Source of the DNA: Chlorops oryzae | Lineage: Eukaryota; Arthropoda; Insecta; Diptera; Chloropidae | NCBI GenBank assembly: GCA_020466095.1 | Contig: CM035807.1 | Location: forward strand, 34,600,039 to 34,664,038 | DNA: 64,000 nt | Reading direction: 5' to 3' | In this document: positions 21,488 to 35,037 of the stretch, one piece after another | Numbering within the stretch: the first letter of the stretch is position 1 | Layout of the letters: every line of letters begins with the position of its first letter | Notes under the pieces: generated by a model | The model's input: only the letters and a program-made list of their open reading frames with translations | Told to the model about the DNA's origin: nothing | Database searches by the model: none | Translations under genes and position numbers: made by a program

Positions 21488-24400
21488 TATATTGAAATAT
21501 TTTTGTTTACTCCTAAAATTATGTTATTAAATATGTTGAAATTTAAAGGCATGAATATATGCTTAAGGCACATCCTAAGAGTATGCAAGAAAACATCTCG
21601 CAAAGAAAATTGAATTTTTTGCACTTTTAAACGCGTATAGCTCCCTAACGCTCCATTTTATGATAACAGTGTTTTGAAAAGAATTACTTGGCGTATCGGA
21701 GACTACATTTTGATACCAGTTAGGAATACCAAAAAAACTTTAAAAAATTTTTTTCCATGAAGGCTGACCGATAACTCAAAAAACTAATGATGCAGTTCGA
21801 TTCCCGTGCCCAAAATAGTAGGAAACCGTTGTCACCGGTCTTGTGTTTTAAATTTTTTTTTAAAACACTATCACAGTGTTATTTAAGTTTAAGCCTTATC
21901 AAAAAAAAAAAAAAATACGTTGCATTATTTAGAGCATTTAGAAATGCTGTAAGCCAGTGTAAATAACTGTTGATTTTCTGAATATTCTCGTTTTCCATGC
22001 GGATTAAAAAAAAAATTCTGCCTTTGTTGGGATACTGGGAAGAAAAGATAAATATAGCTAGAATTTCGAACAATTTCAAGCAGAGATCGTCACATTCTTT
22101 CTTTTATTGACGCAAAAAATTTCCGGGGAAATGTTCATTTAGAAAAGGGCCGTATATATCTTCAAGGCACTAATTTTAAAACTGGGTCAACACAAACATA
22201 ATCAAACGAGTAATCACTCCTACAATTATTCATTTGTCTTTTTTAAATTTTAGTCAAGTCAAGTAGAAAAATAATGTAATACTGCTACATTTTCACCTTC
22301 GTCCAATTAAAATAAATTACTAGCAAAAAACAAAAATTATTGAAAAACAGCAAATTTTCACGCTTCTGACAACCCCTGCCGGCTTGAGGTACATCATCAT
22401 GTCGTGAGCATTTGTAGGTAGAATAAATATTCAATTTTATATCGAGTAAATTACTCGTGAAAAATTCCCCAAAGTATCTTTTCATTCGCACTCATTTCAA
22501 TGATGACAATTGAAGTGCTCTTACCATCGCACTTAGCATTCCCAAAAGCAAAAGTCACTCGCAATTCTCTTGAGATTTAATTCAATTAAATCCTTGTATG
22601 CACACATGCAACGCCAAATGAAATCCCAGCTGAACAAAAAAAGAGACAACAAATTCAATCACCTTCTTAGGTAAATATAAGAAATGTATCTCTTCTTTAC
22701 CGACATGCAACTGTATTCATTTTGAATTTCAATGCACATATCGCACACTTCTTCTTCCCGTCGCCTTCTTTCACCTCGACTTGCTGTGCCATGTTGCTTG
22801 CTTGTTTGTGTTTGCTCAAAAGTGTTGTGCCACTCTCAGCTGAAGTTCTGCATTGAATTTTGCGGTATCCTTCATAGCTTCTGCAGCAATCCACTCTCTG
22901 TACTTGGGTGTAATCTACATGTAAATAAGTCTAATTAAGGCACTTAAATTTATACTCTCGTTTGTATCGGTGGAAAATGTTGGCTTGTATATGCAATGTA
23001 CATACATCGTACATATATGGTACGAGTCAATATGATGCAGTTCGTCGCGCTGTGGCTGTGTGTGCTGGAAGAAAATTTTATTCCCAAGAATTTATTTTCA
23101 TCTGCCGCGAATTTAATACTCGTCTTAATGTAATCAAAATACCTTATTTCGAGTGGAATTTTCAAGCTGAGATTGTTTTAAGAAGACGGACCATCAAGTG
23201 GTAATGGTTGGATTAAGGTTGAATGTTTAGGTGTAAAAATTCTTGCGATTTTTGGGATGTTGAAAGCAAAGAAAACTCCCGTGACTGTGGTGATTATCTT
23301 CTTCCGGATTAAATTTTTTTTTTTTTTTCTTTGAGACTAGCTTATTATGAGAGCAATTCCGTGAAGCAATCCTTACGATGATGATATGAAAATACATACG
23401 TTTTTCTCTATGTTTTATCGAAAAAATTTCTCATAAAAGAAAATCTAAGGCAGATGCATAACTGAAACGAAGAAGAGTTCCATAGGATAATGTATCCTTG
23501 TTATTATTTAGCAAACTGAATAAGGAGCTTATTGAAAAGCAATCACTTTTGGACTACAATTTGCTTCATTCACATCCGAATTCTAAGAATCTCAATAATA
23601 TTCAATCAAAATTTTGAAAGGATTATCAGATTTTTAAATGAAATTTATTGTAAGCACTTTTTGATGTGTTCCAATCACTCAATGAACTATGTTCACTCCT
23701 TAATTGATTGGAAATACTTTTTCAAGCATGAACAGCATACCAACAGCATAAGCTTTCTATTTTCGAAAAGCAACATGAAGATGATACGTCATTGCTCACC
23801 TCATGGTAGGCGCCAGACATACGCTGTTGTTGCAGCCATACAAATTTACTGTTCTACCTGTGATGATGTTCCGTCTATGGGTCGCTTTATTCTGTCTTCT
23901 ATGAAGGCTGTTACAAATTTTTGCTAAAATACAGGTATATATAATATTTTAAATGAAATTCCCAAACACTTCTTTTAATTTTTTTTTTTTTTCTTTTATT
24001 AAAAAACGAAAAACAATTTTTCTCACGTTCCTTTTTTCCCGTGCTACCCCATAAGCTCCCTCTATTCGTTAGTCGGCCTATAAATCGAGCATGCCACAAA
24101 GCAATTATTACGACTGTTCCTTTCAGGCAAACGAAATTTTGAGTAATGGCCATGGCTTTATGACATATTATATGAATATTCGGCAATAACTCGATATACC
24201 CGTTGCAAGATGTACGATAACAAATGAGCGACGATTTATGCGCTCGAACTTACATGTGTGTGTGGGTGGTTGTTTGTGTGGGTGTAATACAATCACGAAA
24301 GAACCGAACGTCAATGGCCACGATGAAAACGTTGAATTGAGAAAAATGATACTTTCCCGTAAAGCTGCCGACGAATCATGAACGGAATCGGCACGCGTTT

Positions 24401-27066
24401 TCATTTATTAAATAAAATGAAAGGCAAACTTTTTCTATAGCATGCGAGTTTTTTTTTCTCCATCTTGCTTCTTCTTATTTTGTTGCTCCTTTTCATTCAT
24501 TCATTATTTTCGCTTTATTATTACTTTAATTTTTTAAATATTTTTTTTCAACTTATTTCCGTTGGATGCGAGCTTACAGTGATTTATGCAATGCACAGGA
24601 CGTAAGCGAATGTACAATGAAGCATCATCGACGTGCAGCTTTTGCCTCATGATCTCGACATTGTGTATTTGCTTGTGCTTAATTTTGCCAGCGATTGAGC
24701 ATGTAACTGTTAAAATGTTGAGCAGCCACCGACCGGCCGTGCAAGTGCCAAAGACTCAGCCAGCCGGGACGGGACCTGTTACCAGCTCTTCGCAATGCAA
24801 CTTCAATGCTAATAAGGTATGATGCTGCTGGCGAACAGGCCAAATGAGGGTAGACAGCAAAGGCTGCCTTCAGCTTCTATGCATGTTTGAAATAATTGTA
24901 TGCTTAGTTCCACAGTTCCACAGTCCCATTGAAGGTTGCCGATATTTTTATTTTTTATTTATTTTTTTTTTTGGCATTCTGCCGAACTACAATCAACGCT
25001 TTACGGAGGAGCAACTTTTCGCGGCTGTTGTTGCCCATGGAGGAGCATCATCAATTTCAACATCACTACACTCACCATCACCATCAGCTCCGTGAACAGT
25101 TGCTGCTCACAGTTGCCGCTCACAGTTGCTTCATCAAAAGTAATTTGTTCGATTCGCTTGACTTTTATTTACGCCAACAATGACTGTCTGAATCTGTCCG
25201 GCACGGAGTCGAACTTCTGCCACTTCTTTTAGCTCTGCAAAAGAATGTCATTCTGGATTTGGCTCCTGCTCCAGGATTCAGCGCCTGCTTCTGGATATTT
25301 CAATAAAAGTTTTCACAAAAGCAACAAAAATCATTCAATTATGCGCTTATCCTGTTGTCCTCGGTGTGTTTGTGTCTGTTCCCGTGTGTGTGTGTGTGTG
25401 GAATATGTTCAAATTTATTTGTTTATGTTCGTTTTTGCTTTTTGTTAGCTTTTTATTCCTTTTTCAGCGCTGCTTGAAGCAATTGCCACATATGAGGAAA
25501 TGCAGTAAAATTGTGTTTATGAGCTTCTTCAACTTACGTGACATATTCGTTTATGGGGCGACGATTTGGAATTCAAAGCTTCCCTAAACAGATTTAAAAC
25601 GGCAGTAAAATATGCAAGACATTGCTTAATTTTTAGAGCCAGTCAAACAAGGAATTTGGGAAAGTGTGCTTTACACTTGAGCGTTAATGATTTCTGGTGG
25701 AGCAATGTCGACAGTTTTTTATTCAGGCTGAGGTTTTACATTTTGAATTTCGAGTCATGAAAATTGGTACAGGAAAGTGACTTCCGTGAAAATGTCTTCG
25801 AATCCCGTTTAAGAAAAAATATCTCTTTAAGCTTTTCTGGTGCTCACAGGTGGACTGGTTCTGTGGAAGTGCACCAATCTAACTTAAATGTTCTCGCGTT
25901 TCCTCTTTGAAGTCTCTCAACATTCTCATTCGAAGAATTTCAGTTCAAATATGATAAGGCCACAGTGAAATAGTAAGAAAGCGAAAGTTGGTAAAGTCCA
26001 GTGTTGATAGACCTCACTTCGCGAAAATATTGTCCTATAACTTTCATGCCAAACACTTTTTAATAGTCATGGGCATATAGTAATATAGATGGCACTTGGC
26101 AAAAACGTGTGTGTTGAATTGAAGTAGGCCCCTTTTGCATGCATCCTTATGGCAAAATCAAAAATGTAGCACGGCCCCTGAAAATTCTGGTTCCGGTCTA
26201 ACAAATATTTTATAGTCTTGTAACATGAAGTAAAATTTTGGTTAAAAATCAGTATATATAAGTGTTAATCAATGGTTTTTCTATAATAACTGATTTTATT
26301 TTTCAGCAAAATATGTTAGTTTTATACAATTAAAAAAAATTAGATAAAATTTTGTTCATATTATTGAGGAATACTAAAGCAGAGTACTCATGCGTCGAAT
26401 ATGACCGATTCTCAAACTAAAACTGCTCGATACATAACTAGTGGCTCAAGTACTTATGACATATCATGATAAATAGAATGCATAAACTATATAATTTTGG
26501 AGCTCTTCTGAATGAAAAGGGTACAAGAATTGCATAAACTATCATAAAAAACTAAAAAAGTTTAACATTAAAAAGAAAACATTAAAAAATTTCAACGCAA
26601 GTATGTTTAGTTACAAAATTGAGTGAATACTCAAAAAATTATAGCATCACTAGTTCACCACGGATTTCTGTTGTTGTTGTAAGTGTCCACTATATTACTA
26701 TATGGTCATGGGCTTTGTTTCAAGCTTGAAGCTTCTAAGTCTTTCCGAACCCAAGTTACGATTAATCATTATTTGTGGGCGTTTATGTGAATGTATCTGT
26801 GGAAGAGACCCTTGAGCTCAAAAATCTTATGCACTAACCTTCGACTTTATTGGTTCATCCGTTTCGAAGGAGATCCGATCATAGACGGCCAGAAAAACTG
26901 TTGTAAATTTCTAAGTCGTGATCAGTTCTAGCTGTGAAGGCCACGTTGGGTAAAAAAAATTCCCTACCTTTAGGACGAATAGCTTTCTGTGTCACCAATG
27001 ACAATCTTCCCATAATAACCAATGATACATAAAGCGACATGAAGAAGATCAGAACCCATACCATAA
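21488..27066. other. Unassigned interval
   Basis: More than 5 kb without a recognisable gene or mobile-element end. A B-box-like TTCGATTCCCGTGCC lies near 21797 but no A-box is in register. Frames up to 131 codons (23532-23927) show no domain. Short (GT)n and TGTGTGTGTG runs are present near 24250 and 25384. Confidence 0.45.
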
Positions 27067-27958
27067 GGGGTCGTTCACATATTACGTAACGCAGAAAAAC
27101 CTTTGTATCGTGAAAAAGGTTTGTGCTGCAGTTCTTAGATTTGACATATCGCACACTAATCACTAAATCGGCACAACTCAAAATTTTGCATTTCTCGGGC
27201 AAACAGCTTTTAACTCTCAACGCCTGTAAAATCAATTTCTTTTTTAAATCTATATTATTCTTAATTAACTGCAGAATCAATAAATGTCAATGTTAATTTT
27301 CCAAGTGCTCTTTTTCCTGCAGTAAAATGTTGGCGAACATGAGAAAATTGATTGAAAAAATTTTGAATTGTGCCAGTTTGGTGATTAGTGTGCGATATGT
27401 ATGCACAATTGATTGGCGCACAATTTAAGATATCAGTTCTGGAAAGGGGACTGATAACGGGTGATCTATAATCATTCAAGTTTCAAAAAAATATATTAAA
27501 AATCTTTCATACATTTTTCAATTTTTCGACTTTGAGCATCATTTTACATCATTCATTAACCGATTTGGAATATCTTTTTCACGTCATGTTAAAGAATGAT
27601 GTATGTTTTAAGAACATAAAAGATTTAAAAATTTTAAAATATTTTAAACCATATATGAAAAAAATTAGTTTCAAAAAAGCAATGGTCGTAAAAATATTCT
27701 GACTTGATGTTCTCGAAATTCTGACGTGATTGAATTTTATGGAAATTTTTCAGCACACAAAAATCTAATAGAAACACCACTGCAGCTCAAAAGGGGAAAA
27801 TCGAATTTCAATTCTGCAGGCCTGTGTTATTACATATTCTTATTTCAGCGTGTTACGTAACAAACGCAGGGAACCGTCCCTCCCCCTTGTAACGTTTTGT
27901 AACAATTTCCTAAACCCCCCCTCCCACCTTCCGCGTTGCGTAATATGTGAACGACCCC
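27067..27958. mobile_element. PIF/Harbinger-like MITE, 892 bp, TAA target duplication
   Basis: The left end is GGGGTCGTTCACATATTACG (27067) and the right end its near-perfect inverted match (TAATATGTGAACGACCCC, ending 27958). TAA is found on both sides (27064-27066 and 27959-27961). A 3-bp TNA duplication and GGG-starting ends are the signature of PIF/Harbinger. No transposase frame remains; a 133-codon open frame (26879-27280, minus) crosses the left border and has no known domain. A smaller inverted-repeat element lies inside at 27144-27400. Confidence 0.85.
27144..27400. mobile_element. Nested hairpin MITE, ~257 bp
   Basis: ACATATCGCACACTAATCAC at 27144 and its inverted copy ending ATATGT at 27400 form arms of about 45 bp that continue through GGCACAA-TCAAAATTTT with few mismatches. 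It sits inside the larger PIF/Harbinger-like element, so it either inserted later or is part of that element's structure. No target duplication can be fixed. Confidence 0.65.
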
Positions 27959-28062
27959 TAAGCCATACGTAGGTCATATTGAAAATTATGCCCTGAGTAG
28001 AGAGTTTTAAGCCCAAGAAGCCATTTTCGGTATTTTAAAGATTACGACCAAAAAATATTCCC

Positions 28063-28206
28063 GAGGCTTTTCACACTATTGAGACTGTTCATACTATCAA
28101 TAATGTTCACATTATCGAGGCTGTTCACATTATCGATGCTGTTGGTACTAATAAGGCTATTTACACTATCGAGACTGTTCACATTATCGAGACTGTTCGC
28201 ACAATT
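28063..28206. repeat. 18-bp minisatellite, 8 units
   Basis: Eight tandem 18-base units around the consensus GAGACTGTTCACATTATC, each 60-100 % similar. Because 18 is a multiple of three, both strands stay open and encode hexapeptide repeats (for example NSLDNV on the minus strand). The short proteins predicted here are by-products, not evidence of a gene. Confidence 0.9.
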
Positions 28207-31200
28207 GAGACCAAATATTTGTATAAACATACAGTTTGCATATCAGGCTCACAAAAAACTTTTTTTGCTAATAGGCTTGTTTAAGCAGGGAGGTTTGTTT
28301 CTTACGTTCTCCTTATGGTTTTTGCCGGCCTTCTCGCTCCTTCGCTCATACCTCAATCACATACGGAATAAATTTTTAAAAATCCCATTCCCGTGACTCA
28401 GGCCAGGAAGTATCAATTTCCGGTTAGAAAAAACAATCCATACCGAACACAATCCCTCGAGGCAGATGTTTCCAAGCTAAAGTTCTCAAGGCACCTCCGC
28501 GAGAAAAATACCCGTCGCATGAGTAATTATGAAATTTTTGATTACGTCCGCATATGTTTGCCGCAGTGGATCATGCGGCAAACAAACAAATAAACAAATA
28601 ATAACGAAATGCTACGACAGCATCAAACGAAGGCACGATTTTCGTCCCCACCGCCTACTCGTCACAATGAAATAATGACCAACAAGGTGAAAAAAGGTGC
28701 ACAAGCCTGTTCTTCAGTAACTTCCAAGTACCTTTGTCTGTGCCCGGCCAACAGCAAAAGTATAAAGCTTCACACAACATCCTGCGGTGCGCTCCATTTG
28801 CTACGTCACATTTGCATCGCGACGATTTTATTTGCATACGAAATGAGCATGAAAAACTCTGATTTTTTTTTTTTGGTTACTTGCGCTGGCTTAAGCGAGT
28901 AATCATAGAACCACATGATGCTCTGACCATTTGGCCGTTTGGTATGTGGGTGGAACTCGCCTTTTTTTTGTGTGATGCTGGTTAATTCCTGCTTTTCAAT
29001 TTTTTTGTTTTTTTTCTCTTTTTTTTGTTTTTTTCCGTGTAACTCCTTCAGTTTTTTCTACCTTGAAATATAAACACATCAACCGAGTGAGCGAGCGAGC
29101 AAGAAGTGAGGGCTGTGGCAATGTGGACTATGATACAAACCGCTGCTATAATAATATGATGCCTTTGTGTTCATACAGAGTGCCTGCAGTACTTAAGGCA
29201 TAAGTGCTTATGTATGTTTGCGACCCACTTGTGTCCTGTCAGGTGAATTTTAGTGGCTGCAGGAGCAGAGGTAGGTAAGTGGCAATATTCATGCAAAATA
29301 TTTGCCACCATTGACTGGTATACAATATGTATGTAGCTAGTAGCAACTCGAATGTAACTACACACTATACCCTAGCCCACATCGTGCCCGACCAACTGTA
29401 AAGGAAAAACTTTTACTCGCGCTGTCGTTTGTTAGGTCAGCAGTTTGCCGTGCATTTTTATCACTCTTCTTGTTTGAGTTTGTTTTTAGTAGGCTACAGT
29501 ATGCTACAGTTGCGAGAAGTGTTTTAGGACTTAATAAATAGTTTGTAACGTGGGGACCATGATTTGAAGGCGACAATCGTTGTGGAATGTGTTATTAGTT
29601 GGTAGTTTTAGTAGGGGTAGGTGCTTTTAATTTTCGAGTATTTGGGAACCCATGTGTAACTACATTTTTTCTGCATTTTTCCAATCTCATTTTCAATTAT
29701 ATATAATTTTTCCCAAATCAAAGGCTCCATGTGTAAAGAAATCGGTTGATTAGCAGCACCGAAAACAGGCCCTGATTAAGGGGATGGAAATCCAGGTAAA
29801 TGCCAAGAACGGTAAAGCGAGGGGCAGCAATTTCACATGGATATGCGAAGAGAGTGCCCCTTGGTGGCAAATAATGTTTTTGCCCAGAGCAGAAAAAATC
29901 TGGATCAGGTCCTGACCGGAAATATTAAAATTCTGATTCCTCTTCGTCCTGAAATTATTTCGATGAGAGCATTTTAGCTCCGAGGATGGCCGTTTTGAAA
30001 TTTAAGCTCTTACTTTAAGGATTTTTCGATCCAAAATTCAATCTCTCGTATTTCTTATCCCATTGTAGAACGATTACGGAGATACGATAAACGCCATAGG
30101 TACTTGCTCAAAGAACCTTCTTCAATTATATCTAACTCTTCGGATATCCAAACTTTTTAAGAAACCTACCGCAGAGTAGTGTCTTCTTTCTTTAATGAAA
30201 GCCGTCAAGTTTTTAATAGCCACCTCTGACCTGTTTTGTTCTGCTCCTGATCCAACAAATCAATTAAAAACTCTCAATAGCTCTGGATACTCACAGCCAT
30301 TGCACCGCTAATACTTCCATCAGCACAACTTCAACAAAATCATCAGGCGCATTTGCACGTTTTCAAGCTCACGTTAAATAATAGCACCACCTTGAAAATT
30401 TTCCCTCCGTCCGTCCAACTGTGTGTTGTAGTTGCACAGTTACAACATTTCCGTTGCCTTTCCATCCGTCCGCCATGTTGAAGGACAACTTTTAATTGAG
30501 ATAAAATAAGTCGTTGGCGTGCGCGCAGTATTAATTTAAAAAAAAAAAAAAAAACGAACAAAATTACAGTTACTTGTTATTTAGTGGTGGAGTTAGTCTT
30601 CCGGCTAAGCTCAACCGAATGTGTGCTACATTAAACTGCCGGGCAGAGTCTCAGGCTATGCAAAGTTGAGCTGCAAGTTGAGTTCAGTTGAACGAAGGTT
30701 TTGAACTGAGTCAAGCCAAGCTTAGCCCTGCTGTTAACTTTGTTGCGCTTAGTTCAGTTGTGTGCGTTGAATCGCGTTCAGTTGCGTTGCGTTGCGTTAA
30801 ATCTTGCATTGGAGTTCGGTGCGGTAGGTCCTTGTTTAAAAATTGTGTAAAGCGCACCATTAGCTGAGCAAACCCGCGATAGCAACCATTGTGGGCACTA
30901 TGCTTGGCTTTCATTTGCGGTGGCATTTGTTGGTGAAGTCGTGCTCAACTTTAATCTCGGTGTATGCTTTGTTTGAGGAAAAGCGAGAAAAGGGAAAAGA
31001 GCGTTGAGCGGAGAGAGAAGAGAGGCAATGGGAGAAATGGAAACAGTAAAAAAAAAGAAGAAGAAGAAGAAGCCAGTTGTTGACCCATGTCTACCTCGTA
31101 TTGTGTACTCAACGGCCAGTGCTCACTTGGCTGTCGTATGGTCCAGTGTTGGGTTAGTTGGCTGGCTGGTTGGTTGGTCGGTTGGCTGGTTGGTTTTGTT

Positions 31201-33340
31201 GTGATTTGTGTGCGGCAATAAAGTTCCCGCTATTATGATGTTAAGCTCAAAATCTGCTGATTGTAGTCAGAGTTTATTTGCGGATACTGGTTTGGCTGAC
31301 TTTTGAAAATGCGTCCCTTTTTTTCGGACAGTCTCTTTTCTTTTACATATATTTTCAAATAATTTTTTCATCAGGAAAAATGGTTAAAGCGCTAAAGAGC
31401 AGTTAAGTTTGCCGCACAAGTTTGAAGGAGTAAAAGTTTTGCTTCAAATTACGAGGAGGATATTTTCAAATCCTGCTCATCTTGACTCACTGAATATTCG
31501 CTAGGAATCAGTCCAGTTGAGTTCTGAAAATTAAATTATTTAAGAATGGTCTTAAATTTTTATAAAGAACTTTCAGTCTTACTATAACCGAATAAAAAGT
31601 TCTGCTCCAAAAAGGATCAATGCACAGAAAACGAATTTACCGCAAATACTTTCTTCCATCCGAACATCCCTAACTCAATTAAAAGGGAATATTAATGAAG
31701 GACTTAAAAGAGAAGAGGAAAAATTCTCCAAGTATATCTCTTCCATCGTATTGATATAGTGAGAAGCAATAATGTTACATGATTAATCAAGTACTAACTG
31801 TCAACAGCAGGAGCTGCAGCTTGAACGACCACAGCAACAACTGAAGTGATCAGTGCGAACATACTCAGCGCCACACGCGGCCACACATACAACAAACGCA
31901 TGTACAAACATCGACATGCGCATGCACAGCAAACACTTATTAAAGTTCTGGACTCAAAGCGCAACAGCCAAGGACATTATCGTTTCCTGCGGAAACTTTT
32001 CACCGCAGACACAACAAAACGCTGCAACGTTGCAACGGCAAAGTGACAGCAGTGACATCAGCAGCAGCAGCAGCAGCAATGGCACCAACAGCGGCTGCTA
32101 GCCCGTTGAAGGCATGATGCGCTGCAATGGTGCGCGACAAATGAGACGCAGCATGCTGCAGCAAAACTGATAGAAAGTCCCTCCAATGTGCACGACTATA
32201 AAAGTAAGTAAAAAGCATCCATGTCCTCAGCATGGATATAATTTAATTAAAACTTTTTGAAACAAAATACGAGATGGACCAACGACAAAACAGGACCAAA
32301 ACTGACAACTAATAAGCGTACAGTTTACATGGAGTAATAAGTTGTTTACTTTTCTGCTGTGGAAAATACGGGGTAACCCAAAAATTCGTCCTCAAAAAAA
32401 AAAACAAAAAAAAAAAGGAAGCTAACTCTTTAGGGTTTTCCATTCTGCAGAGTGCTCTATTTAATATGCAGCTAAGTTACTGCAATTGAACGACCGAAAA
32501 CAACAACAACAACAACAATGGAAAAATCTCGCACACTCTTTCACGCTGCTCTTTATCATATCCTCATTACCCAATTAGCCGTATTCGATAAATTGTAAAA
32601 TTACACGCTTTAATCCAGCCAAAACGACGTAATGTATGCAATTGGTTTTTTTTTTCACCCGCCGATTGCATAATTGTTTTTGGCCATTGCCAACGCCGAG
32701 GAGAGCCAGCGATTTCTGGTCGGGTCTGCTCATGCGATAGCGTTGAATGAATTTATGCCACAATTGCAAATATCACATTGCCGGCTTACGTTTGTGGTTT
32801 ATTGTGCGCAAAAGGTAAACATGACCGAAAATTTGTTGTTTACCGTAAATGGGAAAGCGCTGTTTTTTGCGCTCTTTCGCTCTCCGCCACAAAGCCCAAT
32901 TAAAAACTTAAAGTCGTGAATTTTTTCGATTTTTTTTCGATTTTTTTTCGTAAAATTAAATCTAAAAATCTGGCAAAAAAAAATGTATATTTACATTAAT
33001 TTATATTCCAGAACAGAAACCACACATGATTTCGTAAATTTATCGTTAGATATTTGTGGGAGAAATTTTATGCATCAGGCAAGCATGTCATAAGAATTCC
33101 GAGTGTCATTCTCTTTAGCCCTTAAAGCATCCGCTTTTGTACAGAGAAATCGAAACTTTTCAGAACCTTTGGGAAATAAGGGAGACCTACAATTCAAAGT
33201 CGATCTTCAAAGGACTCGCCTCATATGTAGAAGACTTTCTTTTTCGGGATTTATAAATTTGAAAATTTCATTTGAAGGTCTCCAATTTCATTTTCGAATA
33301 TCGACGAACTAGCTTCAATCACAGGTATTCTCTGAAAATA
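28207..33340. other. Unassigned interval with simple repeats
   Basis: No gene recognised. Contents: poly-A at 30538-30554, an (AAG)n tract near 31049-31071, GGTTGGCTGG-type repeats at 31151-31195, AGC repeats at 32061-32078, and several homopolymer A/T runs (for example 32394-32416). Open frames up to ~100 codons lack domains. Confidence 0.45.
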
Positions 33341-33490
33341 CAGTGTCACACTTTCTCCTTGCGGACACTCCTCTCAAGTGGACACCCGTCTTCGATGGAC
33401 ACCTTTTAAGAATGCTCTGGTGTGTCTGCTTCTCAAATAGTTTCCTCTTAAGCGGACATATTTTTCGGTCCCGTTGGAGAGAGTACACTG
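33341..33490. mobile_element. pogo-like MITE, 150 bp, TA target duplication
   Basis: CAGTGTCACACTTTCTCC at 33341 and the inverted GGAGAGAGTACACTG ending 33490, with TA on both sides (33339-33340 and 33491-33492). The interior repeats a GGACA motif several times (GCGGACACTC, GTGGACACC, ATGGACACC, GCGGACAT), like the subterminal binding repeats of pogo/Tigger-derived MITEs. Non-coding. Confidence 0.82.
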
Positions 33491-34315
33491 TACTTGTTTT
33501 GTGGGCATGGCGAATGGACCAAAAACATTTTTTTCGACTAAAAGTCATTTTAATTATGAGGCTTCTGTAAAGGAAGAATGTTTTGTCAACCGTTCGATGT
33601 TGTGTCTCCAAAAGTTTCAACTACAGCACATGAACTGAATTGAGCTTTTAAGTTTTATTTGATCTTACAAACGGCACTTCATCCGAGTTACTTTTCTCTC
33701 AAAATGAAACGTGTTGCTTAAATTCAAATTAAGAGTGATTTTTATTTGCACTTTGTCGTGTTTATATAGCAATATTTTGTTGACAATGTAACATTCTTAT
33801 TTCACTTTATGCACTTTTTGCAATGGTTGCGTTTTCATGACCACGAACTTCAATATTGAGCATTGAACATAGCTTTCAACAAGGGCGCAGCGAGAGAAAT
33901 TTGCAGTGTTTGGCTTATGACGTTTTCATATTTTGCCACATGATATATTGAGCTCAACTTACGTAAAGACTATTAGCTATACTTGACACAGTTAATACAA
34001 TTAGTTAGATATATATATAGTACTTGAGTGATCATGTAATGCCCAGTAATGTATATACAGCTCCCTTGAGTTAAAAACTCTCACCTATTCCCATTGAGTT
34101 GGAAATTGTAATGAAGTAACTATATGTTCATAAGGGCCCTAAACATTTCCTGTTTGAATATTTCCCTTACATTTAAGTTCGAAAAAACGAGGACTCTCCT
34201 TCTTACTAAAACCCCTCCTTTCAACTCCTAATAAATTAAAATTTATATTTTGTCGCTCCGCCCAGCGAAGATCAATCACTAAGGCCTTTTGTGCCTTTTT
34301 TTCTCCTCATAACTA

Positions 34316-34378
34316 ATTCTCTCTATATGGAATTATTTTTTCCGGTTCCTCGAATTTCGTTATAGAGAGTTTCGACTG
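34316..34378. repeat. Solo pogo-like end / hairpin
   Basis: The right side reads on the minus strand as CAGTCGAAACTCTCTATAAC, a pogo-like terminal sequence. Part of it (CTCTCTATA...GAATT) is mirrored at 34318-34335, forming a small hairpin. No matching left terminus was found, so this is probably a fragment. Confidence 0.4.
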
Positions 34379-34471
34379 CATTAACATATATCCTTTCGTC
34401 TCCTCAAATGGAGCTGGCATCGTCTTGAAACCATTCTTGCCAAAAAAGATTATTAACATCCGTACATCTAA

Positions 34472-35037
34472 GCTCATAGTCTTAAACCCAGTTTTAACTT
34501 TTTCATGGTTTTAACTTTCAAATGGTAGTCATGAGGAGAATTAATTAATTATATGAAAATTTATGAGAATTTCCCCACTTGGCGAGTAAAGCGCTTTCAA
34601 CAAGTATTTTCCTTTCGCTTCCCAAATGTGGTTAATCAAAAAGCATTTTCAGCAAGCAAAATTATTCTTGATAGAAAGGCTTAAGTCTGAATCCCACTAT
34701 TGCGCAATGCGCCGATTTTTGCCGCAATTAATCGTCGGATAGTGTGAACGAAATTTTTGGCCTCTGATGCTGACCAGAGTAATCGTCTGGAGAGATTTTT
34801 GTCTCAATTTTATTGCTCCCCGCTATGATTTTGATAATATACGACACTAATTTGCGCTATTTGCGCAGATAATAGTGGGATCCTAGCTTTAGAGCAAGAA
34901 AACTTGCATCTTCAGGAAGTAAAAGCGCTTTTTTCGCCAGGTGGGGAAGCACCTTTAGACTGCCATGAAGATTAAAAGAATTTCTTCGACAATTTAAACG
35001 TTCGAAGTTCTTAAGCCGAGTTGAAGACAACGACCCT
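34472..35037. mobile_element. MITE family A, copy 2 (~565 bp), carrying a nested MITE
   Basis: The right end (CGAGTTGAAGACAACGACCC) matches copy 1 at 15876-16056 and copy 3 at 42498-42722. The left end (ATAGTCTTAAACCCAG) is its weak inverted partner. A better-preserved inner inverted pair, TTCCCCACTTGGCGAGTAAA (34570) versus its complement near 34920-34950, shows the element is one long foldback. A separate small element at 34691-34881 interrupts the centre. Confidence 0.6.
34691..34881. mobile_element. Small nested MITE (~190 bp)
   Basis: ATCCCACTATT (34691) and its inverted copy AATAGTGGGAT (ending 34881) bound ~190 bp. A GCGCAA block follows each end internally. It lies inside MITE family A copy 2. 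No target duplication was found, so the exact superfamily is unknown. Confidence 0.5.

Noticed and set aside
21790..21812. Another tRNA-like B-box (TTCGATTCCCGTGCC)
   Set aside because: No A-box at the expected distance and no flanking duplication.
24586..24822. Possible exon ending AATAAG|GTATGA
   Set aside because: Donor-like end only; the peptide has no recognisable domain and no acceptor or partner exon was seen.
28042..28396. Repeat-containing proteins on both strands
   Set aside because: Explained by the 18-bp minisatellite with a period divisible by three.
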